64,000 bases of DNA from JABMMZ01 sp044341025. GTDB lineage: Bacteria > Bacteroidota > Bacteroidia > NS11-12g > UBA955. Numbering within the stretch: position 1 is the first letter of the stretch; every line of letters begins with the position of its first letter. Positions 27,816 through 36,509 of this stretch are shown one piece after another. Position numbers and translations under genes: made by a program. The stretch covers positions 1 to 64,000 of the forward strand of contig JBIISM010000011.1 of assembly GCA_044341025.1 (NCBI GenBank), written 5' to 3'. The notes under the pieces are model-generated. The model did not search any database. It was not told where the DNA came from and saw only the letters and a program-made list of their open reading frames with translations.

Positions 27816-28772
27816 CTAATTTTTTAAGGATGTAAAGTCTTGCATCTCCATGCATTTGAAATGGCCCTTTGGGCATTCGTTGTAACCGATTTTTGAACAC
27901 GGTCTACAGCGCAAATCGCTGACCTCTAAAATTAAATTTTCTTCACTCAAAGGGTGCTTGCCATAATACGGCCCCATGCCAAATTCAGGTATGGTATTGC
28001 CCCAAATAGAAACAATTGGTTTTTTCAATGCAGCGGCAATGTGCATCATGCCGGTGTCATGGGCAATTACTTTTTCAGAACCCTGCATCAGCAAAGCACT
28101 TTGGTCTATCGACAACTGTCCACATAGGTTAATGGCATTCGGGGCCACTTCAGCCAAAGCATTGCCTGCTGCTTCATCTTCTTTGCCCCCGATTAAAACC
28201 ACGGGATGGTTTATGTTTTGAAGAAGTTCAATTTGTTTATGGAGCGGAAGTTTCTTGGTGCTGTGCTGCGCGCCTAGGGCGTATACATGGTAAGATTGAG
28301 GTAAGTTAAATTCAGAAATGCGGCAATTTTGGTCAATGAAAAAGTCCAAGCCTTTTCCGTCGTTCTGTACTTTGAGTTCTGCAGCGGTGTAAAGGTAGCG
28401 GTCTACAATATGTTCGTAAGGCAGCATGTTTATTTTTAAATTCACCATCAACCATTTCTCCAAATTTAATTTATCGAAAGCATAGGTCTTAACCCTCAAT
28501 TTAGTGCGGATAATGCGGGTTCTGAGGTTTCTGTGCAGGTCGAGTATTAAATCAAATTTTTCAGCTTTTAATTCTGAAATTAGTGCATTGATGTCCCGGT
28601 CTAAACAATGGATTTTATCAATATAAGGGTTGCGGATTAAAAGGTTTTTGAAATTCGCTTTGGTGGCAAAATGAATTTGGTGTTCGGGAAATTGCGTTTT
28701 GATGCAGCGCACAACAGGGCTGGTCAATACAATATCGCCGATGGAGCTAAACCTTAAAATCAGTATTTTCAT
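27816..28772 (-). CDS. Glycosyltransferase family 9 (heptosyltransferase-like)
   Basis: 318 residues. N-terminal MKILILRFSSIGDIVLTSPV is the classical GT9 opening; IAHDTGMMHIAAALKKP and SIWGNTIPEFGMGPY are the C-terminal donor-binding region. GT9 enzymes add heptose or related sugars to lipopolysaccharide core in the cytoplasm. A Cys-rich end (DLRCRPCSKIGYNECPKGHF) is typical of many GT9 proteins. Its start overlaps the stop of the PolX-like gene by 4 bases, making it the third gene of the gpsA operon. Confidence 0.87.
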   Translation of the reverse strand: MKILILRFSSIGDIVLTSPVVRCIKTQFPEHQIHFATKANFKNLLIRNPYIDKIHCLDRDINALISELKAEKFDLILDLHRNLRTRIIRTKLRVKTYAFDKLNLEKWLMVNLKINMLPYEHIVDRYLYTAAELKVQNDGKGLDFFIDQNCRISEFNLPQSYHVYALGAQHSTKKLPLHKQIELLQNINHPVVLIGGKEDEAAGNALAEVAPNAINLCGQLSIDQSALLMQGSEKVIAHDTGMMHIAAALKKPIVSIWGNTIPEFGMGPYYGKHPLSEENLILEVSDLRCRPCSKIGYNECPKGHFKCMEMQDFTSLKN

Positions 28773-30439
28773 AAGCTGCGCTTTCTTTTGTTTTCAAGGT
28801 GCAGGATAAAGGCGTTTACATCTAAGGCATTCAAACATTGCTCTGGTTTTAAATAGCCTTTTCTCGCCACATTAACTCCGTATTGCATGTCTGACAAACC
28901 TTCTTTTTGGTGGGCATCAGGGTTGATGCTAATCATGCCACCTTTACTGAGGGCGTAATCTATCCAACGCCAATCGAGGTCTAGGCGGTAAGGGTGTGCG
29001 TTTAATTCTATCACCACATGGTTGGCGATGCAGGCATCGATAACATAGGCATGGTCTATAGGGTAACCTGAACGCATCAAGAGCAAACGTCCTGTTGGGT
29101 GACCCAAAATATTGGTGTAAGGATTTTCTATGGCTTTGGTCAAACGCATGTGCGCCTTTTCTTGGTCCATGCTCAAATTGCTGTGCACACTGGCTACGAC
29201 TAAATCGAACAACTGCAAAATATCATCACTGTAATCCAAACTGCCATCCGATAAGATATCGCTTTCTATGCCTTTGAAAATTTTAAAAGGCGCCATTTTT
29301 TCATTCAATGCATCTATTTCCCGCATTTGTTCCAAGACCCTTTCTGGTCTTAATCCTCCTGCATATGAAGCTGTTTGTGAGTGGTCGCAAATACCGATGT
29401 ATTCCAGACCCATCATGCGGGCTTCTTGGGCCATTTCTGCCAAGGTATGCAAACCATCGCTATAGGTGCTGTGGTTGTGCAAGGTGCCTTTTAAATCTTT
29501 ATAGGTAATGAGTTTATCTTGCTCAGCAAGATGCTGCAATTCGTTTAGACCCTCGCGCATTTCAGGCAAGACATAGGGCAGTGCCAGTGCTTTATAAATG
29601 GATTCTTCTTCCTCAAAATTCCCGGCCCTCGATTGGTATTTAATCAGGTCGAGATGGCTTTCAGTTGCGGTGTGTTCCAATAAGGCATTCCCCCAGCGCT
29701 CGTGGCTGCTGTTAAACAAACGAACGTTTAAGGCTTCTAAGTAGATTAGAGTGTATGAGTCTTCGTCGCAGTCGAACAATTCAAAATTTTCGCTTTCGCA
29801 CAAATGGTCCGAAATGGCCTCCAGATTTTCAGCCACCAATACATAGTCAACCGAGTGGACTATGTCATTGAAGCGCCTGAATTCTCCAACCACTTGGTAT
29901 TGCTCAACCTCTGGCATGCCTTCGAAGGTTTGATCGAGATAAGCAACAACGGCTTGCATTTTGGCCCAATGAAATTGACCTTCAGCGCTGAATTTAAATT
30001 CAATGTCGTTTAATATTTGGGCTTGGGTTTTAAAGCCAAATCCTTTAATTTCCACCAAACGGTTTTCGCGGCAAGCATCCAGCAGTTCAGGTATAGAGGC
30101 AATGCCAACGGTTTTCCAAAGCACTTCAACTTTCTTTGGGCCCAAACCTTTTACCTGCAGAATGTCTTGTATGCCTTTAGGGGTGATGTCTAAAAGTTCA
30201 TCCAATTCCTTAAAGCTGCCGGTTTGTATAATTTCGATAACTTTAGGGGCCAAACTCTTCCCCAATTGAGGCACTTTGTTCAGTTCATCTTCGCTCATTT
30301 CTGATAAAGAAGCAGCAATTTTTTTGATATTAAATGCAGCAGCAGCCAGCGATTTTACTTTAAAAGGATTGCCATCGTGCAGCTCATACAGTTTTGCGTA
30401 TTGTGTGAGAATGTTTGATATGTCGTGGTTAGACAGCAT
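28769..30439 (-). CDS. PolX-like protein with PHP domain and degenerate polymerase site
   Basis: 556 residues, with the layout of bacterial PolX: helix-hairpin-helix motifs (about 55-65 and 94-104, VKGLGPKK), a family X nucleotidyltransferase region (about 180-260) and a C-terminal PHP phosphoesterase (about 317-550). The PHP metal motifs are intact (TLHNHSTYSDG, His321/His323/Asp328; CDHSQ; HPTGR; NPDAH). The polymerase site is not: the usual GSxRR reads GEFRR (185-189), the metal-binding GDIDIL reads HSVDYVL (195-201; first Asp is Ser196), and the third carboxylate, normally in a VDLR context, reads NVRL (Asn238). It probably retains only the nuclease or phosphoesterase activity. It lies between gpsA (12-base gap) and the GT9 gene (4-base overlap). 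Confidence 0.85.
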   Translation of the reverse strand: MLSNHDISNILTQYAKLYELHDGNPFKVKSLAAAAFNIKKIAASLSEMSEDELNKVPQLGKSLAPKVIEIIQTGSFKELDELLDITPKGIQDILQVKGLGPKKVEVLWKTVGIASIPELLDACRENRLVEIKGFGFKTQAQILNDIEFKFSAEGQFHWAKMQAVVAYLDQTFEGMPEVEQYQVVGEFRRFNDIVHSVDYVLVAENLEAISDHLCESENFELFDCDEDSYTLIYLEALNVRLFNSSHERWGNALLEHTATESHLDLIKYQSRAGNFEEEESIYKALALPYVLPEMREGLNELQHLAEQDKLITYKDLKGTLHNHSTYSDGLHTLAEMAQEARMMGLEYIGICDHSQTASYAGGLRPERVLEQMREIDALNEKMAPFKIFKGIESDILSDGSLDYSDDILQLFDLVVASVHSNLSMDQEKAHMRLTKAIENPYTNILGHPTGRLLLMRSGYPIDHAYVIDACIANHVVIELNAHPYRLDLDWRWIDYALSKGGMISINPDAHQKEGLSDMQYGVNVARKGYLKPEQCLNALDVNAFILHLENKRKRSL

Positions 30440-30451
30440 AGCAGCTAGCGT

Positions 30452-31447
30452 TTATATAATTTTTTTGGTCAGCTCCAACATCAATTTGCGGGCTGAACCG
30501 TGTTTGTATATGATTTGGTAAACGGCATCCAATATCGGGGTGTCCGCATTTACCGTTTCGTTAATTTCTTTCATGGTTTTGGTGGCATAATAGCCTTCAG
30601 CTACCATGTTCATCTCCATTTGCGCGCTTTTAACGGTATAGCCTTTACCCAACATGTTTCCGAAGGTTCTGTTGCGGCTAAACTGCGAATAGGCGGTTAC
30701 CAACAAATCGCCCAGGTAGGCATTTTCCTTTACATCGCGGTGGGTTTGGTGGCTGGCTTCAAGGAAACGCTCAGTTTCACGAGAGGCAGCAGATACCAAC
30801 ACCGATTGAAAATTGTCGCCGTATCCAAGACCATGGCAAATGCCGCAGGCAATGGCGTATACATTTTTCAATACCGCAGCGTATTCAATGCCGTAAATGT
30901 CATTGGTTGTTTTGGTGTAAATGTAATGGCAGCAGAACAAAGCAGCCAACTCTTCCGCCAAGGTTTGTTCGTTGGATGCTATGGTCAAATAACTCAATTT
31001 TTCCATCGCCACTTCCTCGGCATGGCAAGGCCCGCTAATAGCAGCTATTGAAGCATCTGGAACCATCCAAGTGCTCTCAAAATAATGGCTAATAATTTGA
31101 TGCGTTTCAGGGTTCACGCCTTTAACCGCGGAGATGATTTTTTTGTTTTTGAAACTGTCTGCAGGCAATTCAGCCAAAACTTGGTGAACAAAAGCAGAGG
31201 GAACGGCCACCAAAATAAAATCGTTATTGGCCACCACAGCATTTAAATCGCTACTGAGTTGCACCTGATCCAAATCGGTAGATACATCGGTAAGGTACCT
31301 CGGGTTGTGGCCGTATTCATGGATAAATTCAATATCTGCTTCGTTGCGCAAATACCAAGTGATTTGTTTTTCCTCAGGATTATCGCACAGGATTTTTATC
31401 AATGCCGTGGCCCAACTTCCATTGCCTATTATACCAATCTTTCTCAT
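30452..31447 (-). CDS. gpsA: NAD(P)H-dependent glycerol-3-phosphate dehydrogenase
   Basis: 331 residues from the ATG at 31447, a normal GpsA length. The frame is open upstream (ATG at 31489, further to 31561), but the N-terminal Rossmann motif begins at once with MRKIGIIGNGSWATAL, and a -7-like box at 31457-31464 lies between the two ATGs. Other motifs: KGVNPETHQI, SGPCHAEEV, KNVYAIACGICHGLGYGDN with the active-site Lys. It makes sn-glycerol-3-phosphate for phospholipids. First gene of a leftward operon; divergent from aroA. Confidence 0.93.
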   Translation of the reverse strand: MRKIGIIGNGSWATALIKILCDNPEEKQITWYLRNEADIEFIHEYGHNPRYLTDVSTDLDQVQLSSDLNAVVANNDFILVAVPSAFVHQVLAELPADSFKNKKIISAVKGVNPETHQIISHYFESTWMVPDASIAAISGPCHAEEVAMEKLSYLTIASNEQTLAEELAALFCCHYIYTKTTNDIYGIEYAAVLKNVYAIACGICHGLGYGDNFQSVLVSAASRETERFLEASHQTHRDVKENAYLGDLLVTAYSQFSRNRTFGNMLGKGYTVKSAQMEMNMVAEGYYATKTMKEINETVNADTPILDAVYQIIYKHGSARKLMLELTKKII

Positions 31448-31456
31448 CTCTGCTTG

Positions 31457-31464
31457 CGAAATTA
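31457..31464 (-). promoter_or_regulatory. -7-like box of gpsA
   Basis: Reads TAATTTCG on the minus strand, nine bases before the ATG at 31447. The predicted 5' leader is only a few bases. Confidence 0.35.
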
Positions 31465-31537
31465 AAGGTTTTGCGAAATATTTACTCATTATTTGTTTAG
31501 AATCCTTGCACAGCTTTTGCCAAGCGTTTGATTTCAC

Positions 31538-31568
31538 TTTGTAGCCGCCCATAAAAGGCATAAATTTG
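31538..31568 (+). promoter_or_regulatory. Promoter of aroA
   Basis: TTTG at 31538-31541, exactly 19 bases, then TAAATTTG at 31561-31568: both elements match the Bacteroidota consensus. The ATG is 12 bases after the -7 box, so the leader is short (about 8 bases). The -33 element lies within the non-coding start region of gpsA. Confidence 0.65.
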
Positions 31569-31580
31569 TAAATCTATTCT

Positions 31581-32831
31581 ATGCTGAGTTTAAAGAAGAT
31601 AAAAAACAGAAACATTAAAGGTGAAGTGTACTTGCCGGTATCTAAAAGTATACTCAACCGCAATTTAATTATTAAGGCTTTAAACCAGACCTTGACAGCC
31701 GAAGATGTGCAAGAAGGCAGCACCGATGTGCAATTGCTTTACAAAGCTTTGACGCAAACAGAAGGCGAAGTTGATTTTAAAGATGCAGGTACACCCCTGC
31801 GTTTGTATATAGCCTATGCAGCTTTGAAGGGAATTGAACTCAGCATCACAGGCAATGAGCGTTTGAAAGAACGCCCAATTCAACCTTTGCTTAAAGCCTT
31901 GGAGCAATTGGGGGCAGAATTTCAATTTCTTGAAAACCCATACCAGTTGCCGCTTAAGGTTATAAAGTCTACCGACAGCAAAATTGAAGAAGTGAAAATT
32001 AATGGTTCATTGAGCAGCCAATTCATTAGCGCTTTGATGTTGATTGGACCTTACTTCGACCAAGGCTTGAACATCGAAATAACAGGCGACTTAAGTTCTG
32101 CGCCCTATGTATACCTCACTCAATTTCAAATGGAATTGGCAGGTGTAGGGGTTGAAATGGATGAAGAAGAAGAAGCCATATGGATCAACAAAGGCGTTTA
32201 CAAGACCCAAGGCAGACGAATGGTGGAATCCGATTGGAGTGCTGCAAGCTTTATATTTGCTTGGGTAGCCTTGTCTGATTCGGCACAAATATTTTTACCA
32301 GGTTTGAAAAAAGAGTCGCCTCAAGGCGATTCAATGGCGGTTTTTCTATTCAATGATTTCGGCGTTCACGCAGTGTTCAGGCCCGACGGTTTGACCTTGA
32401 GCAAGAAAGAAACCACTGCCGAAACACCCATATTTGACGTAGAAGATGTGCCCGATATGTTCCCGGTTTTACTGGCCTTATGTGCCATTAAAAAAGCCAA
32501 GGCCGTGTTTATGGGCGTGGCCAATTTAAGACATAAAGAAAGTAACCGCATCGAAGCCATGTCTGAAAACCTTAAGCAATGTGGGGTAGAACTCAAGCAG
32601 GTAAACAGCGACACGGTTGAATTGGTGTACGACGAAGACTTCAGCATACCCAATAAAGCCTATCAGTTCAAGTCGTTCAACGACCACCGCATTGCCATGG
32701 CCTTGAGTTTATTTGCCTTCGAAAACGACATTGAAATAGACGAAGAAACGGTGGTTAAAAAATCGTATCCGAATTATTGGTTGGATTTTAATGCAACATT
32801 CAGGGCGGTTGATCCAGGGTCTAGGGATTAG
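31581..32831 (+). CDS. aroA: 3-phosphoshikimate 1-carboxyvinyltransferase (EPSP synthase)
   Basis: 416 residues. Substrate-binding motifs are present: LPVSKSILNRNLII near the start (SKS plus Arg), FKDAGTPLRLY (AGT motif), SLSSQFISALML, and RHKESNRIEAM and FNDHRIAMALSLFAF near the end. It condenses shikimate-3-phosphate with phosphoenolpyruvate in the aromatic amino acid pathway; aroK lies in this window at 46 kb. The sequence is somewhat divergent and short compared with E. coli (427), as in other Bacteroidota. It reads away from gpsA. Confidence 0.93.
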   Translation: MLSLKKIKNRNIKGEVYLPVSKSILNRNLIIKALNQTLTAEDVQEGSTDVQLLYKALTQTEGEVDFKDAGTPLRLYIAYAALKGIELSITGNERLKERPIQPLLKALEQLGAEFQFLENPYQLPLKVIKSTDSKIEEVKINGSLSSQFISALMLIGPYFDQGLNIEITGDLSSAPYVYLTQFQMELAGVGVEMDEEEEAIWINKGVYKTQGRRMVESDWSAASFIFAWVALSDSAQIFLPGLKKESPQGDSMAVFLFNDFGVHAVFRPDGLTLSKKETTAETPIFDVEDVPDMFPVLLALCAIKKAKAVFMGVANLRHKESNRIEAMSENLKQCGVELKQVNSDTVELVYDEDFSIPNKAYQFKSFNDHRIAMALSLFAFENDIEIDEETVVKKSYPNYWLDFNATFRAVDPGSRD

Positions 32832-33909
32832 GGGAGATTTCTAGGGTCTAGGGTACCCACCTGCGTTTCACTCCAGCGGGCGAAGTAGGGTATAGGGTAT
32901 AGTTTTTTTAGGATCCTCGTTGAATAAAAGCGCTTTTGTTTTGCTTGTAAAATATTTAAACAAGTTTTTAAAAAGTTTAAATAAAGTTACTTACGGTTTT
33001 TATGTAAAATATTGACTTGCATTGATTTTAAAAAAAATGATTTGCATATATTTCCGTAAACGACCTATCAATTTATCCGTCCCGTAGCGTGACGCAGCAA
33101 AGCGAAGTCTCTGCTACTGGGATCAATTTCACCATCCCGTACCGTGACGGAACAAGGTGAAGTCTCTGGTACTGGGATCAATTTATCCGTCCCGTACCGT
33201 GACGGAACAAGGTGAAGTCTCTGCTACTGGGATCAGTTTCCCAATTTCTCAATTTATCCGTCCCGTACCGTGACGGAACAAAGTGAAGTCTCTGGTACTG
33301 GGATCAATTTATCCGTCCCGTAGCGTGACGCAGCAAAGCGAAGTCTCTGCTACTGGGATCATTTCCCCTTTCTCTGCCTAACCCTAGTTTCGCTATAGCC
33401 AGCTGCATGGACATACTGCGTATATTAAGACCATTTTGCATGTGCTTACTGCCGTTCCGCAATGCATGTTTTTTCAATTAGATATTTCACAATGCAGCTG
33501 GTCTGCCGCTGCACTTTTGGGGCAGTTTCTAAAATTGAGCCCAATTTATTTTTTATAATATGCTGATTACTAATATTTAATTATAATATGCTTAATTAAT
33601 TTATTTTTTTAAATAAAGTTTGGCAATATCGCGCAATTGTACTTAATTGCGAATATTGTTTAACTAATTTGGGAGAAACTTAAACCAATTTTCGCTGAAT
33701 ATTTATCCATATTAACGAAGTGTAATCGATTGCTTAGAGGCTAGTAAATGATCTATAAAAGCAAAAGATATCATTTGTAATGGTGCCCATATTGCGAGCG
33801 ATCCTGAAAAATAAATTGTGGTATTGAAAAAAGAAAAGCTAGAGTGTAAAAACAAATTATATAAATGTTGCGAAACCGAAATTATAAAGACCCATCAATA
33901 AAAAATCAA
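32832..33909. other. 1-kb non-coding region with hairpin array
   Basis: Begins with short repeats of TAGGGTCTAGGGT/TAGGGTATAGGG, then the five-unit array at 33081-33357. A 10-base perfect inverted repeat (CCAGCTGCAT at 33399-33408, ATGCAGCTGG at 33492-33501) follows, and then about 350 bases of very AT-rich DNA up to the protease gene. I find no RNA gene or plausible CDS. Confidence 0.6.
33081..33357 (+). repeat. Five-unit array of 41-base family 2 hairpins
   Basis: Units start at 33081, 33136, 33191, 33262 and 33317: a 55-base period, with one 16-base insertion before unit 4. Each unit runs from CCCGTA to TACTGGG with AGTCTCT before the 3' arm. Units 1 and 5 are identical, with arms GTAGC/GCTAC. 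Units 2 and 4 have GTACC/GGTAC, so both arms have changed together. Unit 3 has a GTACC 5' arm and a GCTAC 3' arm, so it looks like a hybrid. Spacers are near-constant (ATCAATTTATCCGT), unlike CRISPR spacers. Confidence 0.85.
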
Positions 33910-35148
33910 ATGACAAAACCGGCAAATTATATTGTATTAATCATTCTCTTTTCGCTTTTTCTGAATAAGGGTATTGGACAAAGTTTTGGATGCGCTACCG
34001 ATTTTATCCATAACAATCTGATGGAATCAGATTCAGTATATCGAAATCAAATACTTTTACTTGAATCTCAAATTGAAATAAGTGCGCAAAACAAAGCGAA
34101 CACAAAATTTAGGGCTACCCGTTACCACATTCCTGTAGTTGTTCATGTTATCCATTTGGGCGAGGCTATCGGAACTGCTACCAATATTTCAGATATTCAA
34201 ATTCAACAAGCCATTTCAGGACTTAACGACCGTTTTAAAAACACAAATGGTTTGGGTGTTGATGTTGAATTGGAATTTTGCCTGGCAAGTAAAGACCCCA
34301 ATGGCAATTTAACCAAAGGTATAAATCGTATAAATGGTTCAAGTGTCACAAATTATCTTTCAAATGGGGTAGCTCCTACTGGCAATACCTGCAGTGGAGC
34401 TGTTGAAAAAACCATAAAAGATCTAAGCAGATGGCCAGTTTCTGATTATTATAATATTTGGGTAGTTAGCAAAATATGCAATGGCGGATTTGTTGGTTAT
34501 GCATCCTATCCGGTGGGTGGGCTTTACGATGGTTTGGTTATCGTTTCCACCTCTATGACAAGCAACAGCGGAACTTTACCCCATGAGGTTGGTCATGGAT
34601 TTTTTCTTTACCATACCTTTAATGGTGATGGAGGCAATGTTTCGTGTCCAGTAGACACCAATTGCCTTGTAAATGGAGACCGTATTTGCGATACACCACC
34701 CCACAAACAAGGGGATTGTGTTGCAAACAATCCATGTAGCTCTAATGGCGTATGGGACAATAGCCGGTATAACTATATGTCATATTGCCCATTGGTAAAC
34801 CGATTTACACAGGGACAGAAAGATAGAATAAGAGCTACAGCTGCAGTTGCGCCAAGAGCAAGTTTGTTAAGTTCAGGAGCTTGTGGTTCTCTAGGTTTAA
34901 ATGAAATAAACAATACGAATTTGTTTTCGGTATTCCCTAATCCTGCCCAAAGTGCGGTCAATGTAAGTGTAGATAAAAAGTTACTCGGTTCCGCTTATGT
35001 GGTTTATGACCATACTGGTAAAACAATTTTAAAAGGGGTAATATTTTCAGAGAATTCAATCATTGAAATTGGCGATTTAGCCGCAGGTATTTATTTGTTC
35101 AGTCTGGGGGAGAATTTGAAACAGATTTTTGTAGTAACCAATGAATAA
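33910..35148 (+). CDS. Secreted M43-family zinc metalloprotease with T9SS type A signal
   Basis: 412 residues from the ATG at 33910, chosen because the signal peptide (ANYIVLIILFSLFLNKGIGQ) follows; the frame extends to 33865. The zinc site is HEVGHGFFLYHTF, fitting the metzincin HExxHxxxxxH pattern, with YNYMSYCP as the Met-turn downstream. These features and the Cys pattern match peptidase family M43 (pappalysin/cytophagalysin). The C-terminus (SVFPNPAQSAVNVSV...AAGIYLFSL) is a type A sorting domain, so it is secreted through T9SS. Predicted to cleave extracellular proteins. It stands alone behind a long AT-rich region. Confidence 0.9.
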   Translation: MTKPANYIVLIILFSLFLNKGIGQSFGCATDFIHNNLMESDSVYRNQILLLESQIEISAQNKANTKFRATRYHIPVVVHVIHLGEAIGTATNISDIQIQQAISGLNDRFKNTNGLGVDVELEFCLASKDPNGNLTKGINRINGSSVTNYLSNGVAPTGNTCSGAVEKTIKDLSRWPVSDYYNIWVVSKICNGGFVGYASYPVGGLYDGLVIVSTSMTSNSGTLPHEVGHGFFLYHTFNGDGGNVSCPVDTNCLVNGDRICDTPPHKQGDCVANNPCSSNGVWDNSRYNYMSYCPLVNRFTQGQKDRIRATAAVAPRASLLSSGACGSLGLNEINNTNLFSVFPNPAQSAVNVSVDKKLLGSAYVVYDHTGKTILKGVIFSENSIIEIGDLAAGIYLFSLGENLKQIFVVTNE

Positions 35149-35203
35149 TTTTATTTTGTCAAACATCTAATAAAACAAACACGAAATAGTGTAATAAACA
35201 ATC

Positions 35204-35251
35204 TGCAGCAAATAAGAACCTCGAGAATTAAACGCACTTCTATTTGCTGCA
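35204..35251. repeat. Perfect 11-base inverted repeat
   Basis: TGCAGCAAATA (35204-35214) and TATTTGCTGCA (35241-35251) with a 26-base spacer; no T-tract. It is 56 bases after the protease stop and could be a 3' structure or a binding site. Confidence 0.4.
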
Positions 35252-35278
35252 TTTCCTCATTTACCAAATAAATCATAA

Positions 35279-35389
35279 TCCGGTTTGCGAAAGCCAACGG
35301 GCCGACCACCCAAAGTGACAAAACAGAAAAAAGTGGAGTTCAGATACCACTTTAAAAAACGAGGCGTAACCGAAAAGCCAAACGAGTAG
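35279..35389 (+). pseudogene. Possible fragment of a basic DNA-binding protein (AT-hook-like)
   Basis: A 36-codon frame with stops on both sides and no start codon. It reads LRKPTGRPPKVTKQKKVEF and continues with basic residues. The GRPPK AT-hook core and the basic run resemble the N-terminus of MobC-type mobilization proteins of Bacteroidota. It may be the remnant of a lost element or chance; no other mobilization gene is nearby. Confidence 0.22.
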
Positions 35390-35410
35390 GAAAAATAAAA
35401 TTTAATTAAG

Positions 35411-36181
35411 ATGGAAAAAAACTTACCCTTTGTATCCTTGTCTTTTACGGATAATGCATACAACAAATTCATTCTTCCTTTTTTAGGGAAACTAGATGAC
35501 GGAAATGTATTTAAAAAAATCATTACATTATCCTTGTCGATTTCATCCCTTGGTCTTTTAATTGGAGGCATTTATTTAACAATTACTGGACTATTTGGGG
35601 ACGATGGATTTATTAAAAACTTTGTTACCAATGAAATGATAGTCGGTGGCAAAAAAGTTGGTTCTATTGTTGGGCTATTATTAGGTTCCGTAGCTAGTAT
35701 AATAACAGCTTGGTCTTTGTTTAGTATTTTAAAGAAACGCACAGAACAATTGGATGGATTGGAATACACAGGTTTGTTAGACTTCGTTTTTAATAAAACT
35801 TTACCTAAATTGATTTTAATCATTGGGGAATTACTTTTTATTCTGTTAATATACGTTAGTGTTCTTCAGATATTCGCTTCTTTAGTTGGTTCTTATGTGT
35901 ATGCTCCTTTATTAAGATTTCCAACCATAATTATGGGGATTACGCCTGGCATGCAAATGTTTAACCAGTTTATACCTAATCAAATCTATGGAGATTATGA
36001 TCATTTTGATATGTATCTAAAAATGGGTGTTTTAGGTTTTGCGGCCTCTTTTATTGTGCTAATAGCTTTCTATTTATACAAAGAAGTTTATAGTTATATA
36101 TTGAAATTAGCTACTAATTTAATTGACTTTTTACCAAAATTTGCTTTGCCATTAGCAATTAGAAGAAGAAACGAGAATTAA
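35411..36181 (+). CDS. Membrane protein of unknown function
   Basis: 256 residues with four to five membrane segments: about 38-62 (LSLSISSLGLLIGGIYLTI), 82-105 (GSIVGLLLGSVASIITAW), 130-160 (LILIIGELLFILLIYVSVL) and 205-228 (GVLGFAASFIVLIAFYLY). The N-terminus is cytoplasm-like and the C-terminus is basic (AIRRRNEN). Family unknown. It stands alone between the M43 protease and DUF3050; codon use is AT-rich like its surroundings. A stem-loop at 36211-36273 follows. Confidence 0.68.
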   Translation: MEKNLPFVSLSFTDNAYNKFILPFLGKLDDGNVFKKIITLSLSISSLGLLIGGIYLTITGLFGDDGFIKNFVTNEMIVGGKKVGSIVGLLLGSVASIITAWSLFSILKKRTEQLDGLEYTGLLDFVFNKTLPKLILIIGELLFILLIYVSVLQIFASLVGSYVYAPLLRFPTIIMGITPGMQMFNQFIPNQIYGDYDHFDMYLKMGVLGFAASFIVLIAFYLYKEVYSYILKLATNLIDFLPKFALPLAIRRRNEN

Positions 36182-36509
36182 AATTAGTTTGTAACATTAA
36201 ATTTGTGAATATGGTGGGTTTATCAGTAAATAATACCTTATGGGTAAATTTAAGATTCTGCTAAACCCGCCATGTTCCAAATTGTAAATACTATAATGCC
36301 TTTTTAACTGAAATGACTTATTGTGGTCTTAGGATATTTACAATCTAGCCAAGTCAATTTTATTTTTTAAAATTTAGATTTTTTTAATATCCTAATCCAA
36401 TTGAATTTCAATTCATAAATGTCCCAATTTCTCGTTTCTGAATTCCTAGATTCCAAAACTTATTCCCCACACATTTGTTACTAATAAAAACAGTATTTTC
36501 GCCGCCCAA
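36182..36509. other. Intergenic region with a stem-loop
   Basis: ATGGTGGGTTTATCAG (36211-36226) pairs with CTGCTAAACCCGCCAT (36258-36273) in 14 of 16 positions, one more being a G-T wobble, around a 31-base loop. There is no T-tract, so it may protect the 3' end of the upstream mRNA. The rest is AT-rich up to the promoter at 36494. Confidence 0.4.
36494..36501 (+). promoter_or_regulatory. -7-like box of the DUF3050 gene
   Basis: TATTTTCG followed by CCGC, eight bases before the ATG at 36510. It shares TTTCGCCGC with the fumC upstream region. Confidence 0.35.

Noticed and set aside
30500..31051. Open frame of 183 codons on the plus strand
   Set aside because: It is antisense to gpsA, whose Rossmann motif and substrate residues are unambiguous; the antisense product has no family features.
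33081..33357. Five regularly spaced repeats that could look like a CRISPR array
   Set aside because: The intervening sequence is nearly constant (ATCAATTTATCCGT and variants), the repeats differ in covarying stems, and no cas gene is near.
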